Shown piece after piece: positions 9,180 to 17,701 of a stretch of 64,000 nt of DNA (the stretch's first letter is position 1; every line of letters starts with the position of its first letter). The stretch spans positions 62,001 through 126,000 of the forward strand of contig JANXBX010000001.1 of the NCBI GenBank assembly GCA_025060595.1, given 5' to 3'. Origin of the DNA: Synergistota bacterium. Its GTDB lineage: Bacteria; Synergistota; GBS-1. The position numbers and the translations under genes are program-made. A model generated the notes under the pieces. The model worked only from the letters and a program-made list of their open reading frames with translations. It made no database searches and was not told the DNA's origin.

Positions 9180-10647
9180 TCCTCCCCACCTTTCCCTCTA
9201 TCTCCTCAAGAGCTTTATGCGCCTCCTCATCCGTTGGATATACCTTAAGAACCTTTAACCACTCTACTTCCGCTTCCCTAAACATTCCTCTTCTCATATA
9301 CCCTCTTGCTAAGAGCCTATGTGCTTCCACATGCTCAGGCTTAAACTTCAAATCCGCCTTAGATATGGAAATCTCTTGCCTTGAAATTTTATCGATCGCT
9401 TCGAGAGCTTCCTTATCCTCCGGATCGATATCCAAAATGTTCCTCCAGCAAGAAACCGCATCCTCAAATCTCCCCTGCCTATGGTAAAGCTTTGCAAGCT
9501 GCCTTAAGATATCCACATTCCTAGGCTCCTTATGTGACAACTCCTCAAGAATAGCCAGTGCCTTACCAGGCTCCCCTATCTTTATATAACTCATGGAAAG
9601 CAAAAGAGAAATTTCTCTATCACTAAAACCCCCTTTTATTGCATCCTCAAAAACATTCGTAGCATTCTTAAACCTTTCCACGAACATATAACTTTTACCG
9701 AGAAGATAGTAAAGATCTCTACTTTTAAACTCCTTACTTTTTGCTTTTTCAAGAAATTCTATAGCCTTGTCATAATCCCCCACTCTATAATAATGCCCCC
9801 CTATAAGATAATAAACCTCACCATTCTCTATTCCAAGTTTCAAAGCTTTCTCCGCCTCTTGTAAAACCATCTCCCACGCATCTTCCTTAGCGTAAGCCCA
9901 AGCCATCTTAAGATGAATATCTCCCCTTTCTGGGAAGATCTCGGCAGCCTTTCTCCATGACATTAAGGCTTTAACCCAAAGTTCCTTAGAAGCATAAGAA
10001 TCTCCCAAGAAAATATAAGCATTAACATCTTGAGGGTTCAATTTTATTACTTCTTTCCAGATGTCTATAGCTCTGGAATAAAAGCCTCTTTCCATACAAA
10101 GCAAAGCTAGATTAACCTTAGCACCATAATGATTAGGATTCACCTTAACTGCCTCCTCTAATTTTTCCATAGCCTCATCTATCAACCCTTGCTTTAGAAA
10201 GACAACAGCAAGATCATTGTAAGCATCTGCATTATAAGGATTAACCTTTATAACCTTCCTATAGCAATTCACAGCCTCATCAAGTCTTCCTATTTCATCA
10301 TATACGTAGCCCATATTCCACCAAGCTCTATCAAAATTAGGATTTAATTCCACAGCTTTCTTAAACTCCCTAAGCGCTTCCTCCACCCTCCCAAGCTTAA
10401 AAAGAATCTCCCCTAAGAGATTCCTCGCCTCTACGTAATAAGGATCTATAAAAACGGCCTTTTCGATCTCCCTTTTTGCCTCTTCCACATTCCCAATGTT
10501 TAACAAAGCTAATCCCAGCTTATATCTATACTCACTATTCTTAGGATCCATGCGAATAAGGGTTTTACCTATAGATATGGCTTTACTCCATTCCCCCCTA
10601 TCTACAAGCTCCCTAAACTCCTTTTCTAAAACTTCCTTTTCTTCCAA
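9169..10647 (-). CDS. TPR-repeat protein of unknown partner
   Basis: About 492 residues made almost entirely of 34-residue tetratricopeptide repeats. A dozen or so can be counted through recurrent AW..MG..Y...G..DEA, NPYNADAYNDLAV and NPNHYGAKVNLAL patterns. It has no signal peptide or membrane segment, so it is a cytoplasmic scaffold-type protein. I place the start at TTG 10647: GGGGGGAG lies 5 nt upstream, and that Shine-Dalgarno sequence would fall inside the coding region if the ATG at 10662 were used. The 3' end overlaps cdaA by 11 bp, making this the first gene of the c-di-AMP operon. No catalytic domain is visible; a role as a CdaA or cell-envelope partner is inference. Confidence 0.85.
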   Translation of the reverse strand: MEEKEVLEKEFRELVDRGEWSKAISIGKTLIRMDPKNSEYRYKLGLALLNIGNVEEAKREIEKAVFIDPYYVEARNLLGEILFKLGRVEEALREFKKAVELNPNFDRAWWNMGYVYDEIGRLDEAVNCYRKVIKVNPYNADAYNDLAVVFLKQGLIDEAMEKLEEAVKVNPNHYGAKVNLALLCMERGFYSRAIDIWKEVIKLNPQDVNAYIFLGDSYASKELWVKALMSWRKAAEIFPERGDIHLKMAWAYAKEDAWEMVLQEAEKALKLGIENGEVYYLIGGHYYRVGDYDKAIEFLEKAKSKEFKSRDLYYLLGKSYMFVERFKNATNVFEDAIKGGFSDREISLLLSMSYIKIGEPGKALAILEELSHKEPRNVDILRQLAKLYHRQGRFEDAVSCWRNILDIDPEDKEALEAIDKISRQEISISKADLKFKPEHVEAHRLLARGYMRRGMFREAEVEWLKVLKVYPTDEEAHKALEEIEGKVGRNAS

Positions 10648-10675
10648 ACGTTCTCCCCCCATGAAAGTTAAGCTT

Positions 10676-10706
10676 GCTGTGGGAGTCGCTTATAAACCCC
10701 CACAGC
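10676..10706 (-). terminator. hairpin between nhaC and the TPR gene
   Basis: GCTGTGGG and CCCACAGC form a perfect 8 bp stem around a 15 nt loop. It lies in the short gap after nhaC and before the TPR start. The minus-strand tail (AAGCTTAACTTTC) is only moderately T-rich, so it may be a weak terminator or attenuator that partly separates the long coaX-nhaC operon from the c-di-AMP operon. Confidence 0.4.
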
Positions 10707-10718
10707 TTTAACTATCCC

Positions 10719-12329
10719 CTATTGCTTTAATAACTCATCGCTAGGCTTAAATTCAACATCAAGGCTCTTTAAATCGGTTGGCTTACCTAATACTCTAACT
10801 ACAAGAATAAGCATTCCAAATATCATTAAAAGAGAAATCCCAGGATTAAGCCCATAACCCGCAGGTATATAACCAACCAGTGCAGCAACTACTGCCACAG
10901 TAATAGCATAAGGTAGCTGAGTATTAACATGATCCATATGATCACAAACTGAAGCCATAGAGGACATTATGGTAGTATCAGATATAGGAGAACAGTGATC
11001 ACCAAAAACAGCCCCTGTAAGCACAGCACCTATAGTTGGAATTAACGGAGCACCAAGAGCATTAGCTAAGGGAACAGCAAGAGGCATGAGAATTCCCATC
11101 GTCCCCCAAGACGTTCCAGTAGCAAAGGAAACAAAAAGCGCTACCACAAAGACAACCAACGGAGCAAACTGAGGTAAAAGACGCCCTTTAGTTAGACCTA
11201 TTATATATTCAGCTGTTTTCATGTCATCGCATACTCCTTTTATAGACCATGCAAGAGTTAGAATAATAAGAGCTATTATCAAGCTCTTTGCTCCTTCTAC
11301 CCAGGCTTCGAAAGCTTGGGATAAGGTCAAAATTCTTTGAGAAATGGCCAGCAATATAGCAACAGCACTCGTAGTAAAGGAAGACCATAATAAGACAAGG
11401 GATGCATCCGCATTACCTATAGCATCACGAATTCCTGAAAAGGTAAAAGGTTTTTCAAGCCCTCCGCCATTATACCAAAGACCGACCAAAGTAACGATTA
11501 TCATAGTTAAAATTGGAAGCCAAGCATTTATAGCCCTTATAGACTTTCCTTCAGGAACATAAAACTTGGCTAACTCAGGCGAAGCCAAAGGCTTAGCATC
11601 ATCCCTCAAAAGCTTACCTGTGGTTCTAGCTCTAACTTCAGCTTGATACATAGGACCATAATCCCTTTGAAGCAAGATTATTACGAGAACCATGAAAACA
11701 GCTCCTAAACAATAAAACCTATAAGGAATGCTCTTTAAAAAGATAAGATAAGCGTTCTCCTGAATCCCTACCTTCTCAAGAGCCTGCTGAATTAAACCCA
11801 ATTCGTACCCTACCCATGTTGATATTATAGCCCAACTTGCTACAGGAGAAGAAGTAGAATCAACTATATAAGAAAGCTTTTCTCTTGAAACCCTTAAGCT
11901 ATCTGTTAAAGGTCTCATAGTATGCCCTACTAAAAGGGTATTTGCATAATCATCAAAAAATACTATCAGGCCCATAAGCCATGAAAAAAACTGAGCTCCT
12001 CTTGGAGTCTTAGCTCTCTTAGCTAAGCTTTGAGCTATCGCTAATGTTCCTCCGCTCCTACTCATTACACCAACTGCACCAGCTAAAGTCATAGAGAAAA
12101 TCAATATTGACATGTTCCACGTCCCCCCATCCTTGGGGACAAGGGCTCTTAAAACGTAACTATCAAAGGTAGAAAGGAAACCACTCCATGGGTTCCAACC
12201 AGCAAGAATTGTTGCTCCAATCCATATACCCATGAATAGGGAAAAAAGTACTTCCTTAGTCAAAAAGCAAAGTAAAATAGCCAAAACTGGGGGCAGTAGC
12301 GATAAAAAACCATATGGATGTACATCCAT
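10719..12329 (-). CDS. NhaC-family Na+/H+ antiporter or related exchanger
   Basis: Polytopic membrane protein of 536 residues with about 12 hydrophobic segments. NhaC-superfamily marks include FFDDYANTLLVG near residue 130, SFATGTSWGTMGILMPLAVP near 405 and FGDHCSPISDTTIMSS near 440. Family members exchange Na+ for H+ or for amino or organic acids. ATG 12329 follows AAAGGAGGAG. It is the last gene of the run argF, ornithine-racemase-like, nhaC, so a role in moving ornithine, arginine or a related amino acid is possible but not shown by sequence. No gene symbol is given because the substrate is uncertain. Confidence 0.85.
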   Translation of the reverse strand: MDVHPYGFLSLLPPVLAILLCFLTKEVLFSLFMGIWIGATILAGWNPWSGFLSTFDSYVLRALVPKDGGTWNMSILIFSMTLAGAVGVMSRSGGTLAIAQSLAKRAKTPRGAQFFSWLMGLIVFFDDYANTLLVGHTMRPLTDSLRVSREKLSYIVDSTSSPVASWAIISTWVGYELGLIQQALEKVGIQENAYLIFLKSIPYRFYCLGAVFMVLVIILLQRDYGPMYQAEVRARTTGKLLRDDAKPLASPELAKFYVPEGKSIRAINAWLPILTMIIVTLVGLWYNGGGLEKPFTFSGIRDAIGNADASLVLLWSSFTTSAVAILLAISQRILTLSQAFEAWVEGAKSLIIALIILTLAWSIKGVCDDMKTAEYIIGLTKGRLLPQFAPLVVFVVALFVSFATGTSWGTMGILMPLAVPLANALGAPLIPTIGAVLTGAVFGDHCSPISDTTIMSSMASVCDHMDHVNTQLPYAITVAVVAALVGYIPAGYGLNPGISLLMIFGMLILVVRVLGKPTDLKSLDVEFKPSDELLKQ

Positions 12330-12353
12330 GTCTTATCTCCTCCTTTCAAAAAC

Positions 12354-13421
12354 TTAGTTTATAAAAACCTTACTCACATATGGAGATGTAGAAGCAAGAA
12401 GCATAGCTCCATAACTCAAGTTAAAGGTGAGAATGTCACCTACCTTTAAGGGGATAAGGCAATCGCTAACATCAAGAATAGTATGATCGCTTGATCCTCC
12501 TAGGACGTTAATACCTTCGAGCTGAGGGATTAACCCGTCAATATCCACATCTTGTCTACCTAATGCCAATATAGCTTTCTTTCTCACCCCCTTATCCTCA
12601 AAGCAGGTTTTTTTCCCAAAAGCATCTTTTCCTCTCTCTCCTATTGGGAAAGAAGGTTTAAACTTGAGCTCTACTATTTCAGCTTTAAGTAAAAAAGTAT
12701 CCTGTCTCAAGTAAGAAATCTCCCTATCCCTACTTGAGTCTTTGCCCAGAAGTATAGCCTCTCCTACCCTAAGTTGGTTTATCCCTTTTGGCATAACTCC
12801 TTTCTCTAGAAGATATAAACTAACGGTTCCTCCAACCGAAACTATAGGAATATCAAATTTAGTATACTCTCGAGCTAAGGAAGCATAGTTTACTAACATA
12901 GATAAAGACTCCTCTGTAGGAAGAATGCCACTAAAACAACCGAAATTAGCTCCTATACCCCAAAGCTCTACACTCTTAAGAGCTTTGAAAATATCTAAAT
13001 AGGATAAAAGATTGGTTGGCCATATACCTTCCCTTAGATCTCCCATATCTATCATTAGAACCGCTCTAAACCTCTTTCCAAGCCCACCAGCTCTCTCATC
13101 CAAAGCCCTTATAACGCTTATATCACTAACCAAGGCTATATCAGCAAGCTCAACAACATCCCTAATCTCCGAGAGCATAGGTATTCTTAAAAGCATAAGA
13201 GGGCAGGCTATTCCTGCCCTCCTAAGCTTCTTTACATTTTGAATCCTTGAATCTCCTAGCACTTTCACCCCAGCATCAAGAAAAGCAAAAGCTACTTCTG
13301 GAAGAGCAGAACATCCTTTAACAACACCAACAAGATCTACATCGCTCTTATTACAAAGCTCAAGAACCTTAGAGGCATTTTCTTTTATTCTTTCAAGATA
13401 TATCTCCAAAGCGGGGTACAT
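12354..13421 (-). CDS. alanine/ornithine racemase-family PLP enzyme (ornithine racemase-like)
   Basis: Fold-type III pyridoxal-phosphate enzyme of 355 residues. The N-terminus, MYPALEIYLERIKENASKVL, resembles clostridial ornithine racemase (Orr). The PLP lysine is Lys35 in GVVKGC. Further family marks are the GDSRIQN stretch near residue 56 and LLRIPM near 77. Known Orr interconverts L- and D-ornithine for fermentation. It begins 2 bp after argF and has no strong Shine-Dalgarno sequence of its own, so it is probably translationally coupled. Adjacency to ornithine carbamoyltransferase supports ornithine as substrate; alanine or another basic amino acid remains possible. Confidence 0.8.
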   Translation of the reverse strand: MYPALEIYLERIKENASKVLELCNKSDVDLVGVVKGCSALPEVAFAFLDAGVKVLGDSRIQNVKKLRRAGIACPLMLLRIPMLSEIRDVVELADIALVSDISVIRALDERAGGLGKRFRAVLMIDMGDLREGIWPTNLLSYLDIFKALKSVELWGIGANFGCFSGILPTEESLSMLVNYASLAREYTKFDIPIVSVGGTVSLYLLEKGVMPKGINQLRVGEAILLGKDSSRDREISYLRQDTFLLKAEIVELKFKPSFPIGERGKDAFGKKTCFEDKGVRKKAILALGRQDVDIDGLIPQLEGINVLGGSSDHTILDVSDCLIPLKVGDILTFNLSYGAMLLASTSPYVSKVFIN

Positions 13422-13423
13422 AA

Positions 13424-14362
13424 CTAAATCACTATCAACGCCAATATAGCCTTGTGAGCATGAAGCCTGTTCTCAGCCTCATCAAAAACCACAGAAAGCG
13501 GTCCATCTATAACATCATCAGTTATCTCTTCCCCTCTATGCGCAGGAAGACAATGCATTACTATAACATCATCCTTAGCAAGAGAAACTAAAGCAGAATC
13601 TACCCTATATGGCTGAAAAAGCCTTACCCTTTCTTCCCTTTCAGATTCCTGCCCCATACTTACCCAAACATCAGTATAAATTATATCCGCACCCCTAACT
13701 CCCTCTTTAGGATCGTTCACTATTTCTACCTTAGAGCCACTTCTTTTAGCAAACTGCTTTGCTCTCTCCAGTACATCCTCATCAGGGTAGTAGCCTTTAG
13801 GGGTACATATCGTTATATCCATACCCATTATGGTGGAGCCATAAAGAAGAGAGTGAGCCATGTTATTAGCCCCATCACCTACGTAAACCAATTTTAACCC
13901 TTCAAATCTCCCTTTCTTCTCCCAAATAGTTAAAAGATCTCCCAAAACTTGGGTTGGGTGACATTTGTCAGAAAGACCATTTATAACAGGAACTGAAGAG
14001 TACTTGGCAAGCTCCTCTACTGTAGAATGTGAGTAAACTCTTGCCATTATACAATCAACATACCGTGAGAGAACCCTTGCCGTATCCGCTAGTGTTTCTC
14101 CCCTTCCAAGCTGAAGATCATTCTTACTTAAGTAAAGCGCATATCCTCCAAGTTGATACATAGCTACTTCAAAAGAAACCCTTGTTCTCGTCGATGGCTT
14201 CTCAAAAATCATCGCAAGCGTTTTTCCAGCAAGAAGAGGTGGAAACTCTCCCCTTTTAGCCTTAAGTTTAAGATCTCTAGCGGTTTCAAGAAAGGTTTCT
14301 ATCTCCTCTCTTGTAAAATCCGCAAGGGTCAAAAAATGCCTACCCTTTAGTTTACATACCAT
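13424..14362 (-). CDS. argF: ornithine carbamoyltransferase
   Basis: Transfers the carbamoyl group between carbamoyl phosphate and ornithine to form citrulline, either for arginine synthesis or in reverse for catabolism. The carbamoyl-phosphate loop STRTR lies in FEKPSTRTRVSFE. HPTQ and the ornithine-side HCLPAHRGEEI motif are both present, which distinguishes it from aspartate carbamoyltransferase. I place the start at ATG 14362 (312 residues), preceded by the strong AAGGAGGT at 14379-14372. A longer frame from ATG 14389 lacks such a site and would overlap apgM. No other arginine-pathway genes are nearby, so the direction in vivo is open. Confidence 0.94.
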   Translation of the reverse strand: MVCKLKGRHFLTLADFTREEIETFLETARDLKLKAKRGEFPPLLAGKTLAMIFEKPSTRTRVSFEVAMYQLGGYALYLSKNDLQLGRGETLADTARVLSRYVDCIMARVYSHSTVEELAKYSSVPVINGLSDKCHPTQVLGDLLTIWEKKGRFEGLKLVYVGDGANNMAHSLLYGSTIMGMDITICTPKGYYPDEDVLERAKQFAKRSGSKVEIVNDPKEGVRGADIIYTDVWVSMGQESEREERVRLFQPYRVDSALVSLAKDDVIVMHCLPAHRGEEITDDVIDGPLSVVFDEAENRLHAHKAILALIVI

Positions 14363-14378
14363 CTGTATAAAACCTCCT

Positions 14379-15584
14379 TCAGGCTCCATATTTCTTTAGC
14401 CTTAAAGCATTTGCTAGAACTAAAGGCATAAGGTCAACAGCGTTCATTACACCTAAGCTCCCTCTTAAGCATTCGGATTCCCCAAATTTAGAGACCTTGC
14501 TTGGCAAAACATAAGGAGACCATAGCAATACCGGCACTGGATGCCAGCTATGAGCTTTAAGCAAAGACGGGGTTGAATGGTCCCCAGTAATAACCAGAAC
14601 ATCAGGTTTAGCTTCAATTAAGATTGGTATAGCCTTATCCACTTTCTCTATCATTTCTACCTTTTTATCGAAGGCTCCATCTTCGCCGTAAGAATCGGTT
14701 TTCTTTATATGAATATAGAAGAAATCATATTTATCCCGATTATCTTTTACTACTTTAAAGGCATCCTCAGGTTCCGGTCCTGCACTCAAGGAGCTCATAC
14801 CAAGAAGCTGAGCTAAACCTCTGTACATAGGATAATAAGCTACCGAAGCACACCTTAGTCCATAAAGCTCCTCCATGCTTGGTATATCTGGTGGAAGAGA
14901 AAAACCCCTTAAAAGAATAGTATTAGCCGGAAACTCATCTTTTAAGACCTCCGTAGCCATGTCTATAAACTTATTAACTATCTCTTCAGATCTTTTAGCT
15001 TCAGGAGATAGGGCTCTAGCCTTTTCAACAGGCAAACCATTTTTCTGAGGATCTGCGTCAGTGAGCTTATCAGAAAGATTTTCACCCCTAAAAACAATCG
15101 CAAACCTATGTTCCATACCTGGATAAAGAAAAACCTGAACCCCATCTATCTCCTTTATCTTATCGGCAAGCTTGGCCGTTAGCTTCTGATTAACTTCTGT
15201 AGAAATTCTCCCAGCTCTCCTATCAGTTATAATACCATCTTTCAGAGTAGCGTAATTCCCTCTACAGGTTAAATCTCCCTTCCTAACATCAGCCCCAACT
15301 CCAAGCGTTTCTAATATCCCTCTACCGATGTCATATTTAAGAGGATCATAACCAAACAGAGCTAAGTGACCTGCTCCACTTCCAGGAGTTAAACCTGGAA
15401 AGATCGGATGAAGGAGTCCACAAGCCCCATCATAAGCAAGCTTATCCATGTTAGGAGTATAAGCAGCTTCGAGCTCAGTCTTACCGTTCACTGGCAATCC
15501 CCCGATTCCATCCACTACCAAGAAGAATATCTTAGTGTTCGCATCCCTTATTACAAGATCCCTTAATACAGACTCCCTGTCCAT
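14379..15584 (-). CDS. apgM: cofactor-independent phosphoglycerate mutase, archaeal type (ApgM)
   Basis: Interconverts 3- and 2-phosphoglycerate in glycolysis. It belongs to the alkaline-phosphatase superfamily: metal-binding FLVVDGIGG near the N-terminus, the Ser-containing TPGSGAGHLALFGYDP loop, and the C-terminal metal ligands in TGDHSTPSLLKAHSWHP. Sequence and length fit the archaeal ApgM form rather than the longer GpmI. Start at ATG 15584 (401 residues), behind AAAGGAGGGGG. The extra 21 basic residues of the longer frame would reach into the EF-G end and are unlikely to be translated. It lies 22 bp after the EF-G-like gene. Confidence 0.93.
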   Translation of the reverse strand: MDRESVLRDLVIRDANTKIFFLVVDGIGGLPVNGKTELEAAYTPNMDKLAYDGACGLLHPIFPGLTPGSGAGHLALFGYDPLKYDIGRGILETLGVGADVRKGDLTCRGNYATLKDGIITDRRAGRISTEVNQKLTAKLADKIKEIDGVQVFLYPGMEHRFAIVFRGENLSDKLTDADPQKNGLPVEKARALSPEAKRSEEIVNKFIDMATEVLKDEFPANTILLRGFSLPPDIPSMEELYGLRCASVAYYPMYRGLAQLLGMSSLSAGPEPEDAFKVVKDNRDKYDFFYIHIKKTDSYGEDGAFDKKVEMIEKVDKAIPILIEAKPDVLVITGDHSTPSLLKAHSWHPVPVLLWSPYVLPSKVSKFGESECLRGSLGVMNAVDLMPLVLANALRLKKYGA

Positions 15585-15606
15585 CAATTCCCCCTCCTTT
15601 AAAGCC

Positions 15607-17697
15607 CTACCTCTTCTCCTCTTCCTGCTCTCTTTGAGCTTCCTCAATTATTCTTTTAGTTATCTCAGGAGGAACCTCTTCATAATGAGATAGATTCATT
15701 CTAAAACTTCCTCTTCCAGAGGTAATTGAGCGAAGAGTTATAGCATAGCGAGCCATCTCCGCCATAGGAACTAAGGCTTTTACCGTTTGAAGCCTTCCTC
15801 TCGCTTCAATACCTAGAATCCTCCCTCGCCTGCTATTTAAGTCCCCCATAACATCGCCAAGATAATCCTCAGGTACGGTTACCTCTACCTCCATTATTGG
15901 TTCAAGCAAAACAGGGTTAGCCTCAGAAATACCTTTCTTAAAGGATAGAGATGCTGCTATTTTAAAGGCCATCTCTGAAGAGTCTACTTCGTGATACTTC
16001 CCATCGTAAAGAACAGCTTTAAAATCTACAGTGGGATAGCCTGCTAAAACACCCTTCTGCATAGCCTCCCTCAATCCCTTTTCAACCGCAGGTATATACT
16101 GCTTAGGAACAACTCCACCGACGATTCTATCCTCGAATTGAAAACCGCTCCCCCTCGGCAGAGGCTCATACTCAATCCAGACCCACCCATACTGACCACG
16201 ACCTCCACTCTGCTTAACGTATTTACCCTCTGCCTTAGATCTACCTTTTATTGTCTCCCTATAAGGTATCTTAGGCATTCTAACATTAAGTTCAACATTG
16301 TACCTCGACCTCATCCTGTCTATGGCAACCTCAAGATGAATATCTCCCATACCAGCTATAATTGTGTCTCCCGTTTCAACATTCTTGTAAGATTTAAAGG
16401 TAGGATCCGCTTCCATAAGCCTCTGAAGAGCATTGCTAAGGCGATCTTCGTCACCCTTGGTTTTAGGCTCTATAGCTAAGAAATAAACTGGATCTGGAAA
16501 TGTAACGCTTGGGAAAACTATAAGAGCATCCTTAGAGCATAAAGTATCTCCAAAACCGCTAACCTTAGGTTTTGCTATAACAACTATATCTCCAGCAATA
16601 GCCTTTTCAGCCTTAACAAGAGATTTACCGAGAGGATAAGACAAGTTACTTAGTCTTTCTTCTTCTCCTTTTGTAGAGTTAAAAACAGTCGCATCAGCTT
16701 GGACCTCTCCTGACCAAACCCTCAAATAAACGAGCTTACCTACATATGGATCTAAAGCTACTTTAAATACCCAAGCAGAAAAAGACCCTCCCGAGTTTGC
16801 CTTTCTTTCCATTTCCTCTTTACTATCAGGATGGATCCCCTTAACAGGAGGCCTTTCTACAGGAGATGGAAGAAGATCTACTATATATTCCATAAGTTGC
16901 TTTATCCCAATATTCTCAGTAGACGAACCACATAAAACAGGGATTATTTCTCCCTTTAGCACCGCTTTCCTCATTGCCTTAACTATTTCATCTGGAGACA
17001 CCTCTTCTCCGTTAAGATACCTCTCCATAAGCGATTCATCAGTTTCTACGACCTTTTCTACAAGCATCTCCTTCATCTCAGAAACTCTATCTTTCAAATC
17101 AGCAGGAATCTCTTCTTCCTTAAACTTTCCGCTCCTATCTTTCTCGTAAACATAAGCCTTGCCTTTGAGAAGATCAATGACACCCTTAAAAGTTTGCTCA
17201 GATCCTATAGGAATGAGTATAGGAATAGCATCTCTGGAAAGGTAATCCTTTATCATTTCATAAACCCTATAAAAATCTGCTCTCTCCCTATCAAGCTTAT
17301 TTACGAAAACCATTCTTGGCAAACCAAGCTCAGCAGCATATTCCCACGTCTTTTCTGTATTAACTTCAACACCAGAGACAGCACAAACCACACTTATCAA
17401 GCTATCGCAAACCCTTATCGAAGCAAGAACCTCTCCTATAAAATCAGCATAACCAGGCATATCTATAACATTTATCCTTTTGCCCTTATAATCAACAAAG
17501 CCAACCGCAGCGTTAATGGAGATTTTTCTCTTAATCTCATCAGGATCAAAATCCATAACAGTATTACCCTCATCAACTTTCCCTAACCGCGTAATAGAAC
17601 CTCCATTAAAAAGAATGGCTTCCGCTAACGAAGTTTTACCAGCACCACCATGAGCTATCAAACCTACATTTCTAATGTCAGAAGAGTTATACCCCAT
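15607..17697 (-). CDS. elongation factor G-like translational GTPase
   Basis: Five-domain EF-G-family GTPase of 696 residues, the full EF-G length. The G1 loop is AHGGAGKTS instead of the canonical GHIDAGKTT. The G3 motif is DMPGYADF, where ordinary EF-G has DTPGHVDF, so the catalytic His is replaced by Tyr. G4 is VNKLD. These features mark the EF-G-like paralogue (FusA2-type) known from Thermotoga, Thermus and many other bacteria, not the principal EF-G of the str operon; no rpsL, rpsG or tuf gene is nearby. Start at ATG 17697, behind AAAGGAGGAGG. Its role may be ribosome-associated but is not established. Confidence 0.88.
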   Translation of the reverse strand: MGYNSSDIRNVGLIAHGGAGKTSLAEAILFNGGSITRLGKVDEGNTVMDFDPDEIKRKISINAAVGFVDYKGKRINVIDMPGYADFIGEVLASIRVCDSLISVVCAVSGVEVNTEKTWEYAAELGLPRMVFVNKLDRERADFYRVYEMIKDYLSRDAIPILIPIGSEQTFKGVIDLLKGKAYVYEKDRSGKFKEEEIPADLKDRVSEMKEMLVEKVVETDESLMERYLNGEEVSPDEIVKAMRKAVLKGEIIPVLCGSSTENIGIKQLMEYIVDLLPSPVERPPVKGIHPDSKEEMERKANSGGSFSAWVFKVALDPYVGKLVYLRVWSGEVQADATVFNSTKGEEERLSNLSYPLGKSLVKAEKAIAGDIVVIAKPKVSGFGDTLCSKDALIVFPSVTFPDPVYFLAIEPKTKGDEDRLSNALQRLMEADPTFKSYKNVETGDTIIAGMGDIHLEVAIDRMRSRYNVELNVRMPKIPYRETIKGRSKAEGKYVKQSGGRGQYGWVWIEYEPLPRGSGFQFEDRIVGGVVPKQYIPAVEKGLREAMQKGVLAGYPTVDFKAVLYDGKYHEVDSSEMAFKIAASLSFKKGISEANPVLLEPIMEVEVTVPEDYLGDVMGDLNSRRGRILGIEARGRLQTVKALVPMAEMARYAITLRSITSGRGSFRMNLSHYEEVPPEITKRIIEEAQREQEEEKR

Positions 17698-17701
17698 AAT
17701 T

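Noticed and set aside
14363-15647. Overlap of argF with apgM, and the basic 21-residue extension of apgM
   Set aside because: Both vanish when the starts with strong Shine-Dalgarno sequences (14362 and 15584) are used.
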